DNA of 64,000 nucleotides. It comes from Pseudomonas rhizoryzae (lineage in GTDB: Bacteria > Pseudomonadota > Gammaproteobacteria > Pseudomonadales > Pseudomonadaceae). The position numbers and the translations under genes are program-made. The notes beneath the pieces were generated by a model. The model worked only from the letters and a program-made list of their open reading frames with translations. It was not told where the DNA came from and did not search any database. Each line of letters opens with the position of its first letter. Position 1 is the first letter of the stretch. The DNA lies in contig NZ_SULM01000006.1 in NCBI RefSeq assembly GCF_005250615.1, positions 248,001 to 312,000 of the forward strand. The letters run 5' to 3'. Positions 40,473 to 49,358 of this stretch are shown piece after piece.

Positions 40473-40988
40473 TCAGCCGATGACGATGGCGGTCTGGGGC
40501 TCGAAGTCGACGGATAGCGACTCGGCCTGGGCGGCGGTATGGGCGCGAGTGCGGCCCTGCTCATCGGTGCGGCCCTCGATGGTCTGGCCGCCGGCGGTGC
40601 GCAGTCGGTAGGGGCGGTCGGCCAGCGGGGTACCGGTCGTTTCGTCGTGCAGGACGAAGTGTTCGTCGTAGTAGCCGGGCATCGGCGAGGGCGGGGTGAA
40701 AGGTGCCTGGCTGACTTGGTCGCCCACCAGTACGTCACCCGAGCCGCTGATAATGATGCCACCGTGGGCGGTGGCGCTGCCGAGCAATGCCAGGGGCTGG
40801 CCGTTGACGAATACCGTGGCGCTGCCTTGGACGATGACGTCGCCGCAGGCGGTGCTGTCGCCAACCCGGGCGGCGGGCAGGCCGTTGATCAGCACATCGG
40901 ACGAACCACTGGCGATAGGATTGGGACCGTGCCCCGTGAGCGGGCACGCATCGGTATCGGAAAGACGGGCGGCGGGTTTGCCGGACAT
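40473..40988 (-). CDS. PAAR-domain protein with C-terminal extension
   Basis: A 171-residue protein. Residues 1-90 form a PAAR spike tip (MSGKPAARLSDTDACPLTGHGPNPIASGSSDVLINGLPAARVGDSTACGD...), which caps the VgrG needle of a type VI secretion system. The C-terminal 75 residues (FVLHDETTGTPLADRPYRLRTAGGQTIEGRTDEQGRTR) look like a small beta-sandwich adaptor common in PAAR and VgrG cargo proteins. No other T6SS gene is in the window, so this is an orphan PAAR module. Confidence 0.9.
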   Translation of the reverse strand: MSGKPAARLSDTDACPLTGHGPNPIASGSSDVLINGLPAARVGDSTACGDVIVQGSATVFVNGQPLALLGSATAHGGIIISGSGDVLVGDQVSQAPFTPPSPMPGYYDEHFVLHDETTGTPLADRPYRLRTAGGQTIEGRTDEQGRTRAHTAAQAESLSVDFEPQTAIVIG

Positions 40989-41153
40989 GGTGACACTCCT
41001 TCGTCAGGGCCCGGCTCCTTGCCGGGGCTGTAGAGCGTATACCGCCATGCCGATTCGCCGGCAAGCGCTCTGGCATGGGACTTTCCGATTTGGCGACCAA
41101 CCTCTCATCCTGCCAGCGCCGCCGGTACTTGCCCTACTCTGCAGGGCCTTATA

Positions 41154-41169
41154 CTGTATAAAAATACAG
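41154..41169 (+). promoter_or_regulatory. LexA (SOS) box
   Basis: CTGTATAAAAATACAG fits CTG-N10-CAG and the TATAAAAATA interior of Pseudomonas LexA sites. It ends 16 bases before the ATG of the radical SAM gene. PA0069, the P. aeruginosa homologue, is to my knowledge an SOS-regulon gene. Confidence 0.85.
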
Positions 41170-41185
41170 ATACCGAGGACGGGTC

Positions 41186-42250
41186 ATGACCCAGCCCCAA
41201 CGTCCACCACGCGGCCGTGGTACTGCCAGCAACCCCCACAATCGCTTCGCCGCGACCCGCAGCGAGGTCGAGCACGATGGCTGGTACGAAGAGGCGACGC
41301 CGCTGACCTTCACCACCAGCGTCCGCCAGGAAACGGCCAAGACCGTCATCAGCCGCAATCAGTCGCCGGACGTGGGGTTCGACCGCTCAGTGAACCCCTA
41401 CCGGGGTTGCGAGCATGGTTGCATCTATTGCTTCGCTCGCCCGTCCCACGCCTATTGGGATCTGTCGCCGGGGATCGATTTCGAGACGCAGCTGATCGCC
41501 AAGACCAACCTGGCGGAGCGCCTGGAAGCTGAGTTGAGCAAACCGAGCTATCAGCCGCAGCCCATCGCCCTGGGCATCAATACCGATGGCTACCAGCCCA
41601 TCGAGCGGCAGTATCAACTGACCCGCCAGGCGCTAGAGATTCTGCTGCGCTATCGCCATCCGGTGACCCTCATCACCAAGAGCGCCTTGATCCTGCGCGA
41701 CCTGGATCTGTTCGTGCAGCTCGCCGAACGCAATCTGGTGCGGGTGGCCTTCAGCCTCACGACGCTGGATGACGACCTCAAGCGCATCCTCGAACCCCGT
41801 ACCGCGACCCCCTCGGCCCGCTTGAAAGCCATGCGCACCCTGCACGAGCACGGGGTGCCGGTGAGCGTGCTGCTGGCGCCGATGATCCCCATGATCAACG
41901 ACCACGAGCTGGAAGCCCTGCTGGAAGCGGCCCGCGACCATGGCGCCCGCTCGGCCGGCTACGCCCTGCTGCGCCTGCCCCTGGAGATCGCCGAGCTGTT
42001 CGAAGAATGGCTACAGACGCACTTCCCCGAACGGGCTGCCCATGTGATGAGCCTGATCCGCCAATCGCGCGGCGGCAAGAACTACGACAGCCGCTTCGGC
42101 ATCCGCATGAAAGGCGAAGGCCAGTTCGCCGAGTTGCTGGCGCAGCGCTTTCGCCTGGCACGGCGGCGCTTCGGCCTGGAGCGGCGTGAGGGCGAAGGCC
42201 TGGATTGCAGTCAGTTCGCGCTGCCGGGGGAGCAATTGGGGTTGTTCTAG
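41186..42250 (+). CDS. PA0069-family radical SAM protein
   Basis: A 354-residue radical S-adenosylmethionine protein. The iron-sulfur motif Cx3Cx2C is in YRGCEHGCIYCFARPSHAYW (about 68-87), followed by IALGINTDGYQPIE and the barrel strands. It is of the SPL-like/PA0069 group, whose reaction is unknown, though SOS control suggests work on damaged nucleic acid. ATG at 41186 follows the LexA box closely, with GAGGACGGGTC as ribosome site. It is a single-gene transcript. Confidence 0.92.
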   Translation: MTQPQRPPRGRGTASNPHNRFAATRSEVEHDGWYEEATPLTFTTSVRQETAKTVISRNQSPDVGFDRSVNPYRGCEHGCIYCFARPSHAYWDLSPGIDFETQLIAKTNLAERLEAELSKPSYQPQPIALGINTDGYQPIERQYQLTRQALEILLRYRHPVTLITKSALILRDLDLFVQLAERNLVRVAFSLTTLDDDLKRILEPRTATPSARLKAMRTLHEHGVPVSVLLAPMIPMINDHELEALLEAARDHGARSAGYALLRLPLEIAELFEEWLQTHFPERAAHVMSLIRQSRGGKNYDSRFGIRMKGEGQFAELLAQRFRLARRRFGLERREGEGLDCSQFALPGEQLGLF

Positions 42251-42421
42251 GACGGTTGCTTCTTACAGTCGCCCCCCAAGAGGTGGATGATTTTTCGCTC
42301 TTTGGCCGGCGACCGAAACGAGTCCTACTAGGTTAAGGCGCAACGCTGCCCAGGCGCTCCATCGATGCGGACAAAAGGCGCTGCCAAGCCTGGGTAACTC
42401 CTTGCGGAAGTCCCCACGGCC

Positions 42422-42790
42422 TCAAGGCAAAACGCGCCCACCCTGCCACTGGGTCAGGCCAAGGCCGATGCTGATGTGATCGGTGGCTTGCGTCTCCAGG
42501 CCCAGGTGAGTCGCCGACTCCACGCCATTCGGCAGGCCCTTGCCCATCATCACCCCGTAGCCCAGGGTGCCATGTACCTTCGGCAGTTTGCCGAGGATCG
42601 AGGGATCGCTGCCCAGGTCGGGAAGGCTGGACGTCTCGGACTGCGGCTGGGCTTGGGCCGTCGGCGCGGGCTTGTCCAGGGTGGCTGCAGACGGTTGGCT
42701 GGGCGGCAGGCTCAGGTCCAGCGCCAGGGCCGAGGAGCTGGCCAGGCACAGCAGCAGGACGGACGACCAAGACAGGACGGAACGGGGCAT
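42422..42790 (-). CDS. Small secreted protein of unknown function
   Basis: A 122-residue protein with a signal peptide (MPRSVLSWSSVLLLCLASSSALA) and a mature Pro/Ser/Gln-rich stretch followed by LGKLPKVHGTLGYGVMMGKGLPNG and DHISIGLGLTQWQGG. ATG at 42790 has GGAGG six bases upstream; the 36 codons above it look spurious. I do not recognise the family. The TLGYGVMMGKG region suggests a small surface or outer-membrane-associated fold. Confidence 0.7.
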   Translation of the reverse strand: MPRSVLSWSSVLLLCLASSSALALDLSLPPSQPSAATLDKPAPTAQAQPQSETSSLPDLGSDPSILGKLPKVHGTLGYGVMMGKGLPNGVESATHLGLETQATDHISIGLGLTQWQGGRVLP

Positions 42791-42933
42791 GACGACCTCC
42801 GGCAGAGGCACGGCTGACGGGCGTGACGGGGATGGGTGCATGGCAGGGTGCCATGACGGCTGAATAGGCAGACTACGCCGGTTTGGCAGCTTAGTCATGG
42901 GGCCTATCTAGCCCCCAGCCAGGGGCCGCGGTT

Positions 42934-42964
42934 GTAGGTTGGGCTGAGCGCAGCGAAGCCCAAC
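42934..42964. repeat. Short hairpin repeat (plus orientation)
   Basis: GTAGGTTGGGCTGAGCGCAGC...GCCCAAC. It lies in the 359-base gap 42791-43149 together with the next repeat. No gene is seen there. Confidence 0.85.
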
Positions 42965-42977
42965 GATCGGCTGCGCT

Positions 42978-43010
42978 CTCACCCCAACCCTCCCCTAGAG
43001 GGAGAGGGGC
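42978..43010. repeat. GGGAGAGGG-type hairpin repeat
   Basis: CTCACCCCAACCCTCCCC...GGGAGAGGGGC, next to the GTAGGTTGGG-type repeat upstream of the S9 peptidase gene. Confidence 0.8.
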
Positions 43011-43149
43011 GATGGTCCTGCACCTTGCGGTGCCTAGGTCGTAGCGGTTTGGCCTGTCTCCGCACGCACGCACGCAGGCAGCGCACCGCCCGCCTTGCTC
43101 TTCGCCCCCAGCTGCTAGGCTAACGACTGCCAACGCCTTTGGAGTCGCC

Positions 43150-44964
43150 ATGTCTATCTCCCTCACCCCAACCCAGGCCGTTGCCGCCGGTATCGATTTT
43201 GCCGAGCTCAAGGTCGCTGCCAGTGGCCTCTACTGGAGCCAGTACGACCCGGTCGACGGCGCCACCCGGCTCTGGCGGTGGCAGGCCGACCAGGCGCCGC
43301 GCTGCCTGACGCCGGAGGGTTTCAGCCTGCGCAGCCGGGTCTACGAATATGGCGGCGGTGCCCTGTGCCTGGCCGACGACGGCCCGCTGTTCGTCAACGA
43401 GGCCGACCAGGGCATCTATCGCCAACCTCTGGAGGGTGGCGCGCCACAGCACCTGGCCGGAGCGGCGCACCTACGCTACGGCGATCTGAGCTGGGACGGG
43501 CGGCACCGCCGGGTGCTGGCCGTGGAGGAGGATCGCCAAGAGCAACCACCGCGTCATCGCCTGGTCGCCCTGGATACCGCGGGAACCCGCCTGGTGCTGG
43601 CCGAGGGCGCGGACTTCTATGCCGCGCCCCGCGTCAGCACCGACGGTCGCCGGTTGGCCTGGATCGAATGGGACCGACCGCACCAGCCCTGGACCCGGAC
43701 CCGCCTGCTGGCCACTGCCCTGGATGATCGGGGTCTACCGGGCGCGCCCAGGGTCATAGCTGCCGATCCCGAGGAGTCGCTACAGCAGCCCTGCTTCGAT
43801 AGCGCCAATCGCCTCTGGGCGCTGAGCGATCGTCACGGCTGGTGGCAACCCTGGCGGGAGACGGCCACCGGCTTCGCGCCCGCCCCGGCTCCTGCGGCGG
43901 ACCATGCCGCCGCGCCCTGGCAACTAGGCGGCGCCAGCTGGCTGCCCACGACCGACGACGGCTGGCTGGCGACCTGGCAAGAAGATGGCTTCGGTCTGCT
44001 CGGTGAGCATCAGGCCAATGGCCAGGTGCGGCGTCTGGCTGCGGACTTCAGCCGCTTTCGCGGCTTGGCCCTGGATGAGCAGCGCTGCTACTGCATCGCC
44101 GCCTCCCCGAGCCGCCCCGCGGCGATCCTCGCCATCGATAGACACAGCGGTGCCATACAGGTGCTGGCCGGGGGTGCGGCGCCGCTGCCGGAAACGGCCA
44201 TTGTCGCGCCGCAGCGCCTGAGCTATCCCAGTGGCGACGCCCAGGCTCAGGGATTTCTCTATCTGCCCGAAGACCACGGGGACGGTCCGCCGCCGCTGCT
44301 GGTCAGCGTCCATGGCGGCCCCACCTCCTGCACCTATCCGGTGTTCGATGCGCGTATCCAGTTCTGGGTGCGCCAGGGCTTCGCCGTCGCCGATCTCAAC
44401 TATCGCGGCAGCAGCGGCCATGGCCGCGCCTATCGTCAGGCGCTGCACCTGCGCTGGGGTGAGGTGGACGTGGAGGATGCCTGCGCGGTGGTCGAGTATC
44501 TGGGTCGCCAAGGCCATATCGATCCGCGGCGTGCCTTTATCCGTGGTGGCAGCGCGGGCGGCTATACGGTGCTCTGCGCCCTGGCTTTTCGCGATGTGTT
44601 CCGTGCCGGCGCCAGTCTCTATGGCGTGAGCGATCCCCTGGCGCTGGCCAAGGTCACCCACAAGTTCGAGGCCGACTACCTGGACTGGTTGATCGGCGAT
44701 CCCGAGGCCGATCGCGAGCGCTACGAGGCGCGTACCCCGCTGCTGCATGCCGCGGGCATCCAGGCGCCGGTGATCTTCTTCCAGGGCCTCAAGGACGCCG
44801 TGGTGGTCCCCGCGCAGACCGATTCCATGGCCGCCGCCCTGGAGGCGCGCGACGTGCCGGTGGTGGTCCGGCGCTATCCCGACGAGGGCCATGGCTTTCG
44901 TCGCGCGGCCAACCAGGCGGACGTCTTGGAACAAGAGGAGGCCTTCTACCGCCGCTGGTTATGA
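43150..44964 (+). CDS. S9-family peptidase (prolyl oligopeptidase / acylaminoacyl-peptidase type)
   Basis: A 604-residue serine peptidase. Residues 1-350 form a beta-propeller-like region (repeats such as YGDLSWDGRHRRVLAVEED and DGRRLAWIEWDRPHQPW). The C-terminal alpha/beta hydrolase carries HGGPTSCTYP, NYRGSSGHGRAYR, the nucleophile GGSAGG (Ser about 468), the Asp in QGLKDAVVVP (about 549) and the His in DEGHGFR (about 581). Such enzymes cleave short peptides, often removing residues from blocked N-termini. No signal peptide is seen, so cytoplasmic. Alone in its transcript. Confidence 0.92.
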   Translation: MSISLTPTQAVAAGIDFAELKVAASGLYWSQYDPVDGATRLWRWQADQAPRCLTPEGFSLRSRVYEYGGGALCLADDGPLFVNEADQGIYRQPLEGGAPQHLAGAAHLRYGDLSWDGRHRRVLAVEEDRQEQPPRHRLVALDTAGTRLVLAEGADFYAAPRVSTDGRRLAWIEWDRPHQPWTRTRLLATALDDRGLPGAPRVIAADPEESLQQPCFDSANRLWALSDRHGWWQPWRETATGFAPAPAPAADHAAAPWQLGGASWLPTTDDGWLATWQEDGFGLLGEHQANGQVRRLAADFSRFRGLALDEQRCYCIAASPSRPAAILAIDRHSGAIQVLAGGAAPLPETAIVAPQRLSYPSGDAQAQGFLYLPEDHGDGPPPLLVSVHGGPTSCTYPVFDARIQFWVRQGFAVADLNYRGSSGHGRAYRQALHLRWGEVDVEDACAVVEYLGRQGHIDPRRAFIRGGSAGGYTVLCALAFRDVFRAGASLYGVSDPLALAKVTHKFEADYLDWLIGDPEADRERYEARTPLLHAAGIQAPVIFFQGLKDAVVVPAQTDSMAAALEARDVPVVVRRYPDEGHGFRRAANQADVLEQEEAFYRRWL

Positions 44965-45069
44965 TGTCCTGTTCGGCGGTGGGGATGCAGAGACGTCATA
45001 AAGTCTGTCTTCATGGTACTGAGCCTAGGCCACCCGTATAGAATGGCGCTTTAGTCATAGAGTCCTGGC

Positions 45070-45810
45070 ATGCCCTTCGTTCGTCGCGGTTTCGAAAGCA
45101 TCGTGTCCACCTGGCTGGCCGGCTTGTTGCTGCTCCTGCCCCTGGTGCTGACCCTGGCCCTGATCGGCTGGATCGTCAGCTTCCTCAACGGGCTGATCGG
45201 GCCGAACACCACCCTGGGCCAGCTGTTCGTGGCGGTCGGGCATCCCTTCGTCGGCAATTCCCTGGCCGCCTACGGTATCGGCACCCTGGTGCTGCTGGTG
45301 CTGCTCTATCCGTTGGGCATCGCGGTGAAGTTGGGCTTGCGTCGCCCCCTGGGCTGGTTCGCCGATCTGACCTTCCGACGTATTCCGGTGGTAGGCAAGC
45401 TCTACGGCCTGGCCGAGCGCTTCGTCGAATTGCTCGATCGCAAGGAAGGCGGGGCAGATATCCGCGCCATGAGTCCGGTGTGGTGCTTCTTCGGTGGCCA
45501 GGGCGTGGCGGTGTTGGCGCTGCTGCCCAATCCGGCGGTGGTCGACATCGACGGTCGCCAGTACCACGCCGTGCTGGTGCCCTCGGCGCCGGTGCCGGTG
45601 GGTGGCGGTCTACTCTATGTGCCGGTGGACTGGGTGAAACCGGCCGACATGGGCATCGACATGTTCACCAGCATCTACGTCTCCATGGGTATCACCTTGC
45701 CGCCGGTGGTCAAGGATCGCCAGGTGGAGTTCATTCCCCTGGAAGAGGCGGTACGCCGCCAGCAGGCGCAGGAAGGCGGGACGACCGAGGAGTCGCCCCG
45801 CCAGCCTTAG
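45070..45810 (+). CDS. DUF502 membrane protein
   Basis: A 246-residue DUF502 protein. Two N-terminal membrane helices (about 13-38, 60-85) are followed by a soluble domain with the family features VVGKLYGLAERFVELLDRK, YHAVLVPSAPVPVGGGLLYVPVDWVKPADMGIDMFTSIYVSMGI. Members include plant-like LIKE-COV proteins of unknown function. The last 4 bases overlap the 3' end of the convergent SDR gene. Confidence 0.9.
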   Translation: MPFVRRGFESIVSTWLAGLLLLLPLVLTLALIGWIVSFLNGLIGPNTTLGQLFVAVGHPFVGNSLAAYGIGTLVLLVLLYPLGIAVKLGLRRPLGWFADLTFRRIPVVGKLYGLAERFVELLDRKEGGADIRAMSPVWCFFGGQGVAVLALLPNPAVVDIDGRQYHAVLVPSAPVPVGGGLLYVPVDWVKPADMGIDMFTSIYVSMGITLPPVVKDRQVEFIPLEEAVRRQQAQEGGTTEESPRQP

Positions 45811-46604
45811 TTCTGTACTGCTTGTACGGAACCACCATCCACGCGCAGATTGCTGCCGTTGATGAAGGAGGCCCGCTCGGACACCAGTAGGGCGATGGCC
45901 GCGGCCACCTCTTCTACCTTGCCGCGGCGCTTTTGCACGATGCCGGGCCGTTCTTCGTCGAGGAAGCTTTCGATGGCTTCCTCGAAGGACACGCCCAGTT
46001 CCTTGGCGCGCTTTTCCATCATGCCGTCGGTCATGCCAGTCTCGATGAAGGCCGGCGAGACGGTGTTGCACAGTACGCCATGAGCCGCTTCCTTGTAGGA
46101 GAGGTTCTTGATGAAGGCCGCCAGGGCCGCCTTGGCGACGTTGTAGACGGCCTCTTCCCAGTAGGGCTGAACGGCGTTTTCCGAGGTGATGCAGACGAAG
46201 CGGCCCCAGCCGCGATTACGCATGCGCGGGATGGCGGCGCGGGCGACGCGGACGGCGGAGAAGAAATCGGTGGCCCAGGCTTCTTCGTAGTCGGCATCTT
46301 CCAATTCCAGCGGATCGCCCTTGGCGCCGGTGACGCCAGCGGTATGCACCACGATGTCGATCTGGCCGAAGCGGGACTCGCCCTGCTCGACCAGCTGATT
46401 CACGGCCGCCTGGTCGGTCATGTCGGCGGCGATCAGCAACGGCTCGTCCGGCAGGCCCTTGGCCGCCTCTTCCAGCTTGCCTTGCTCCAGGTCGGACAGC
46501 ACCAGCTTGACACCTTCCTCGGCCAGCAACTTGGCCGTGGCCAGCCCCATGCCACCGCTGGCGCCCGTAATGAGGGCCACGCGCCCTTTGATTCCCAGAT
46601 CCAT
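45807..46604 (-). CDS. SDR family oxidoreductase
   Basis: A 265-residue classical short-chain dehydrogenase. ITGASGGMGLATAKLLAEEG holds the NAD(P)-binding GxxxGxG. Next come VHTAGVTG and CITSENAVQPYWEEAVYNVAKAALAAFI, with the catalytic Tyr-x3-Lys (YNVAK) and the usual serine nearby. The C-terminal LLVSERASFINGSNLRVDGGSVQAVQN is standard. Substrate not identifiable. Convergent with DUF502 and divergent from the DCC gene. Confidence 0.88.
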   Translation of the reverse strand: MDLGIKGRVALITGASGGMGLATAKLLAEEGVKLVLSDLEQGKLEEAAKGLPDEPLLIAADMTDQAAVNQLVEQGESRFGQIDIVVHTAGVTGAKGDPLELEDADYEEAWATDFFSAVRVARAAIPRMRNRGWGRFVCITSENAVQPYWEEAVYNVAKAALAAFIKNLSYKEAAHGVLCNTVSPAFIETGMTDGMMEKRAKELGVSFEEAIESFLDEERPGIVQKRRGKVEEVAAAIALLVSERASFINGSNLRVDGGSVQAVQN

Positions 46605-46758
46605 AGCGACCTCGTTCGTTGTTTAGCTGCAATGCCGTCATCCGGCGTCTCTAATTCCGACTCGCCAGGGCGCGCCGTTGCGCTTACCGTTCGGCGGAAA
46701 GCGCAACGGCAGCCCCAACGGCCGGTCCAGATAGGCAAAGACCCACAGGATGATCCCG

Positions 46759-47196
46759 ATGCACGCGCCCCGCCTGCCCCTGACCCTCTACCACGACGGC
46801 GCCTGTCCGCTCTGCGCCCGCGAGATCGCCTGGCTGCGGCGGCATGCCGACCCGAGTCGCCTGCATCTGGTCGATCTGGCCGCGCCGGATTACCAGGCAC
46901 CGGCCGATGCGCCGCCGCGTCAGGCCATGCTCGACCTGCTGCATGCCCGGGATGCCGAGGGCCACTGGTTCCGCGGCCTGGATGCCACCTACTGGAGCTG
47001 GCGCACCGCTGGCCTCGGCCACTGGGCGCGGCCACTCGCCTGGCGCCCGCTGCGGCCCCTGCTGGAACTGGGTTATCGCCTGTTCCTCAAGCTGCGCCCG
47101 GGGCTGACCTGGCTGCCGCATCCGGACGGCGGGCGCCGCTGTCGAGATGACGCCTGCAGCCTGGACGAACGCCGCGAGGAGCGACGCAAGGGTTAG
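46759..47196 (+). CDS. DCC-family thiol-disulfide oxidoreductase (DUF393)
   Basis: A 145-residue protein. LTLYHDGACPLCAREIAWLRR carries the DxxCxxC motif of the DCC family, and WSWRTAGLGHWARPLAWRPLRPLLELGYRLF is its normal C-terminal helix set. ATG at 46759 has AGGA eight bases upstream, so I use it rather than ATG at 46750, three codons earlier. Redox function is inferred from the CxxC. Confidence 0.85.
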   Translation: MHAPRLPLTLYHDGACPLCAREIAWLRRHADPSRLHLVDLAAPDYQAPADAPPRQAMLDLLHARDAEGHWFRGLDATYWSWRTAGLGHWARPLAWRPLRPLLELGYRLFLKLRPGLTWLPHPDGGRRCRDDACSLDERREERRKG

Positions 47197-47331
47197 CCCA
47201 GACCGGGATGGCGTGCTGCCGCAGGAGCCCAAGCGAGACGCCTTCGTCAGCCCCTGCTGGCATCCGGCCAGGGTTCGTTTGCGCGCCGGTCTGGGCTAAA
47301 CTGCGCGGCTGTTCGCGTTACGGATCCTGAC

Positions 47332-48594
47332 ATGTCTGCTCTACCCGCCCGTGCCCTGGGCCTCGACTTCGGTACTTCCAACTCCACCGCCGGCTGGCTG
47401 CGGCCTTCGGGGGAGGTCTTGCTGCCGCTGGAAGAAGGCAAGGCCACCCTGCCCTCGGTGATCTTCTTCAACGCCGAGGAACGGCGCCCGGCCTATGGTC
47501 GCCAGGCGCTGCACGAATACCTGGAAGGCTACGAGGGCCGGCTGCTGAGATCGCTCAAGAGCCTGCTCGGCTCCAGCCTGCTCAAGGGCGAGACCAGCAT
47601 CCTCGGCAGCGCCCTGCCCTTCACCGAGGTGCTCGGCCTGTTCCTCGGCACCCTCAAGCAGCGCGCCGAAGCCCAGGCGAATCGCGCCTTCGACGCCGTG
47701 GTGCTGGGTCGTCCGGTGCACTTCGTCGATGACGATCCGGTCGCCGACCAGGAGGCCGAGGACACCCTGGCCGCCGTCGCGCGCCAGGTAGGCTTCAAGG
47801 ATATTTCCTTCCAGTTCGAACCCCTCGCCGCCGCCTTCGACTACGAGCGCAGCATCGAGCGCGAAGAGCTGGTGCTGATCGTCGACATCGGCGGTGGTAC
47901 CTCGGACTTCTCCTTGGTGCGCCTGGCCCCGGAGCGCCGCGAGCTGGCCGACCGCGCCGGCGACATCCTCGCCACCGGCGGCGTGCACGTCGGCGGCACC
48001 GACTTCGACCGCCAGCTGAGCCTGGAAGGGGTGATGCCGCTGCTGGGCTACGGCAGCGCCATGAAGAGCGGCGCCACCATGCCCACCAGCCACTACATCA
48101 ACCTGGCGACCTGGCACACCATCAACGCCGTCTACGCCAAGAAGAGCGTGCTGGGCCTGCGCGACATGAGATACGACGCCCAGGACACCCGCTGCATGGA
48201 TCGCCTGTTCAAGCTCATCGAACAGCGCGCCGGCCATTGGCTGGCCATGCAGGTGGAAGACGCCAAGATCGCCCTGACCGACGACTGGCGCCGCACCCTG
48301 CGCCTGGATCGCATCGAAACCGGCCTGGCCGCCGATCTGGAACGCCCGCTGTTCGACGCCGCCATCGCCGTGCAACTGGAACGCCTGAGCCGCGGCGTAG
48401 ACGACCTGCTGGCCCGCGCCGACCTCGACCCGGCGCGAGTCGACAGCCTGTTCTTCACCGGCGGCTCCAGCGGCATTCCGGCCCTGCGCCAAGCCTTGTC
48501 CAAGCGCTTCCCCGGCGCCCGCCTGGTGGACGGCGACCGCTTCGGCAACATCGGCAACGGCCTGGCCATCGAGGCGTTCAAGCGTTACGGCTGA
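47332..48594 (+). CDS. yegD: Hsp70-family chaperone, YegD-like
   Basis: A 420-residue actin-fold ATPase lacking the Hsp70 substrate-binding domain. ALGLDFGTSNSTAGW (phosphate 1), LIVDIGGGTSDFSLVR (phosphate 2) and FTGGSSGIPALRQAL (adenosine motif) are present, as is FNAEERRPAYGRQAL. It resembles E. coli YegD. Cytoplasmic, single gene. Function beyond ATP binding is unclear. Confidence 0.9.
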   Translation: MSALPARALGLDFGTSNSTAGWLRPSGEVLLPLEEGKATLPSVIFFNAEERRPAYGRQALHEYLEGYEGRLLRSLKSLLGSSLLKGETSILGSALPFTEVLGLFLGTLKQRAEAQANRAFDAVVLGRPVHFVDDDPVADQEAEDTLAAVARQVGFKDISFQFEPLAAAFDYERSIEREELVLIVDIGGGTSDFSLVRLAPERRELADRAGDILATGGVHVGGTDFDRQLSLEGVMPLLGYGSAMKSGATMPTSHYINLATWHTINAVYAKKSVLGLRDMRYDAQDTRCMDRLFKLIEQRAGHWLAMQVEDAKIALTDDWRRTLRLDRIETGLAADLERPLFDAAIAVQLERLSRGVDDLLARADLDPARVDSLFFTGGSSGIPALRQALSKRFPGARLVDGDRFGNIGNGLAIEAFKRYG

Positions 48595-48722
48595 GGGTAT
48601 CGTCTTCGAACAGGGACCTGCGCCAGCCCGCTGCCGTGAAAAGGCTGTCGCTACTGCGACTGCGCAGCCTGAACGTCGACGATAACGGCCAACGGCTTCA
48701 TCGGTAAGCGACGCTAACCAGG

Positions 48723-48753
48723 CTGTCCACACGTCACAGAGTTCTGTGGACAG
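48723..48753. repeat. 9-bp inverted repeat upstream of the NTF2-like gene
   Basis: CTGTCCACA / TGTGGACAG with a 13-base loop, in the 233 bases between yegD and the NTF2-like gene. It may end the yegD message or bind a regulator. No T-run follows. Confidence 0.5.
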
Positions 48754-48827
48754 GGCTAGCGGCCTATCGTGTTTTCCAGGCGCTCGCCTCTTGTCGAGGA
48801 GGAGTCCGAACACGGGAGTTAACCCTC

Positions 48828-49358
48828 ATGAACCGAGCGGAACGTCTGGGCTGGGCCGCAACCCTGTCCTTGGTCGCCCTCTTCGATACCCCTGCCGGAG
48901 CCAGCGAGTCCGCTACCGAGCGCAATCGGCAGCTCATCGAACGGGCCTTCGCCGATTGGACGAGAGGCCACGGCCGCTTTTTCGACGATGTCCTCTCGCC
49001 CGAGGTGGTATGGACCATCCAGGGCAGCGGCCCCGCTGCGAGGGTTTATCACAGCCGCCAGGACTTCCTGCAACAGGCGGTGCAACCATTCGCGCAACGC
49101 CTGGCGGCGCCTCTCGTGCCCCGCGTACAGGCCATCTGGGCGCAGGGCGATACGGTAGTGGTGCGCTGGAACAGCACGGCCACCGCCCTCGATGGCGCGC
49201 CCTATCGCAACCAATACGTCTGGATCTTCGAGGTGCACGAGAACCGGGCGACCCGGGTCGAGGCCTTTCTCGACCTCAACGCCTATCAGGACGTCATCGA
49301 CCGTATCCCGCTGGCCGCCGTGAATGCTTCACCGCCAGCCACACCGCGGAGACGATGA
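48828..49358 (+). CDS. Secreted SnoaL/NTF2-like protein
   Basis: A 176-residue NTF2-superfamily protein (ketosteroid isomerase-related, SnoaL-like). A signal peptide spans about 1-25 (MNRAERLGWAATLSLVALFDTPAGA). Next come IERAFADWTRGHGRFFDDVLSPEVVWTIQGSGPAARVYHSRQDFLQQ and VVRWNSTATALDGAPYRNQYVWIFEVHENRATRVEAFLDLNAYQDVI, the full cone fold. No catalytic function can be assigned. The last 65 bases overlap the convergent DUF308 gene. Confidence 0.85.
   Translation: MNRAERLGWAATLSLVALFDTPAGASESATERNRQLIERAFADWTRGHGRFFDDVLSPEVVWTIQGSGPAARVYHSRQDFLQQAVQPFAQRLAAPLVPRVQAIWAQGDTVVVRWNSTATALDGAPYRNQYVWIFEVHENRATRVEAFLDLNAYQDVIDRIPLAAVNASPPATPRRR

Noticed and set aside
39539-40864. A 441-codon version of the DUF6402-like gene
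   Set aside because: The first 134 codons are a Pro/Ser/Ala-rich shadow of the PAAR gene in another frame. ATG at 40462 has a ribosome site and starts the folded region.
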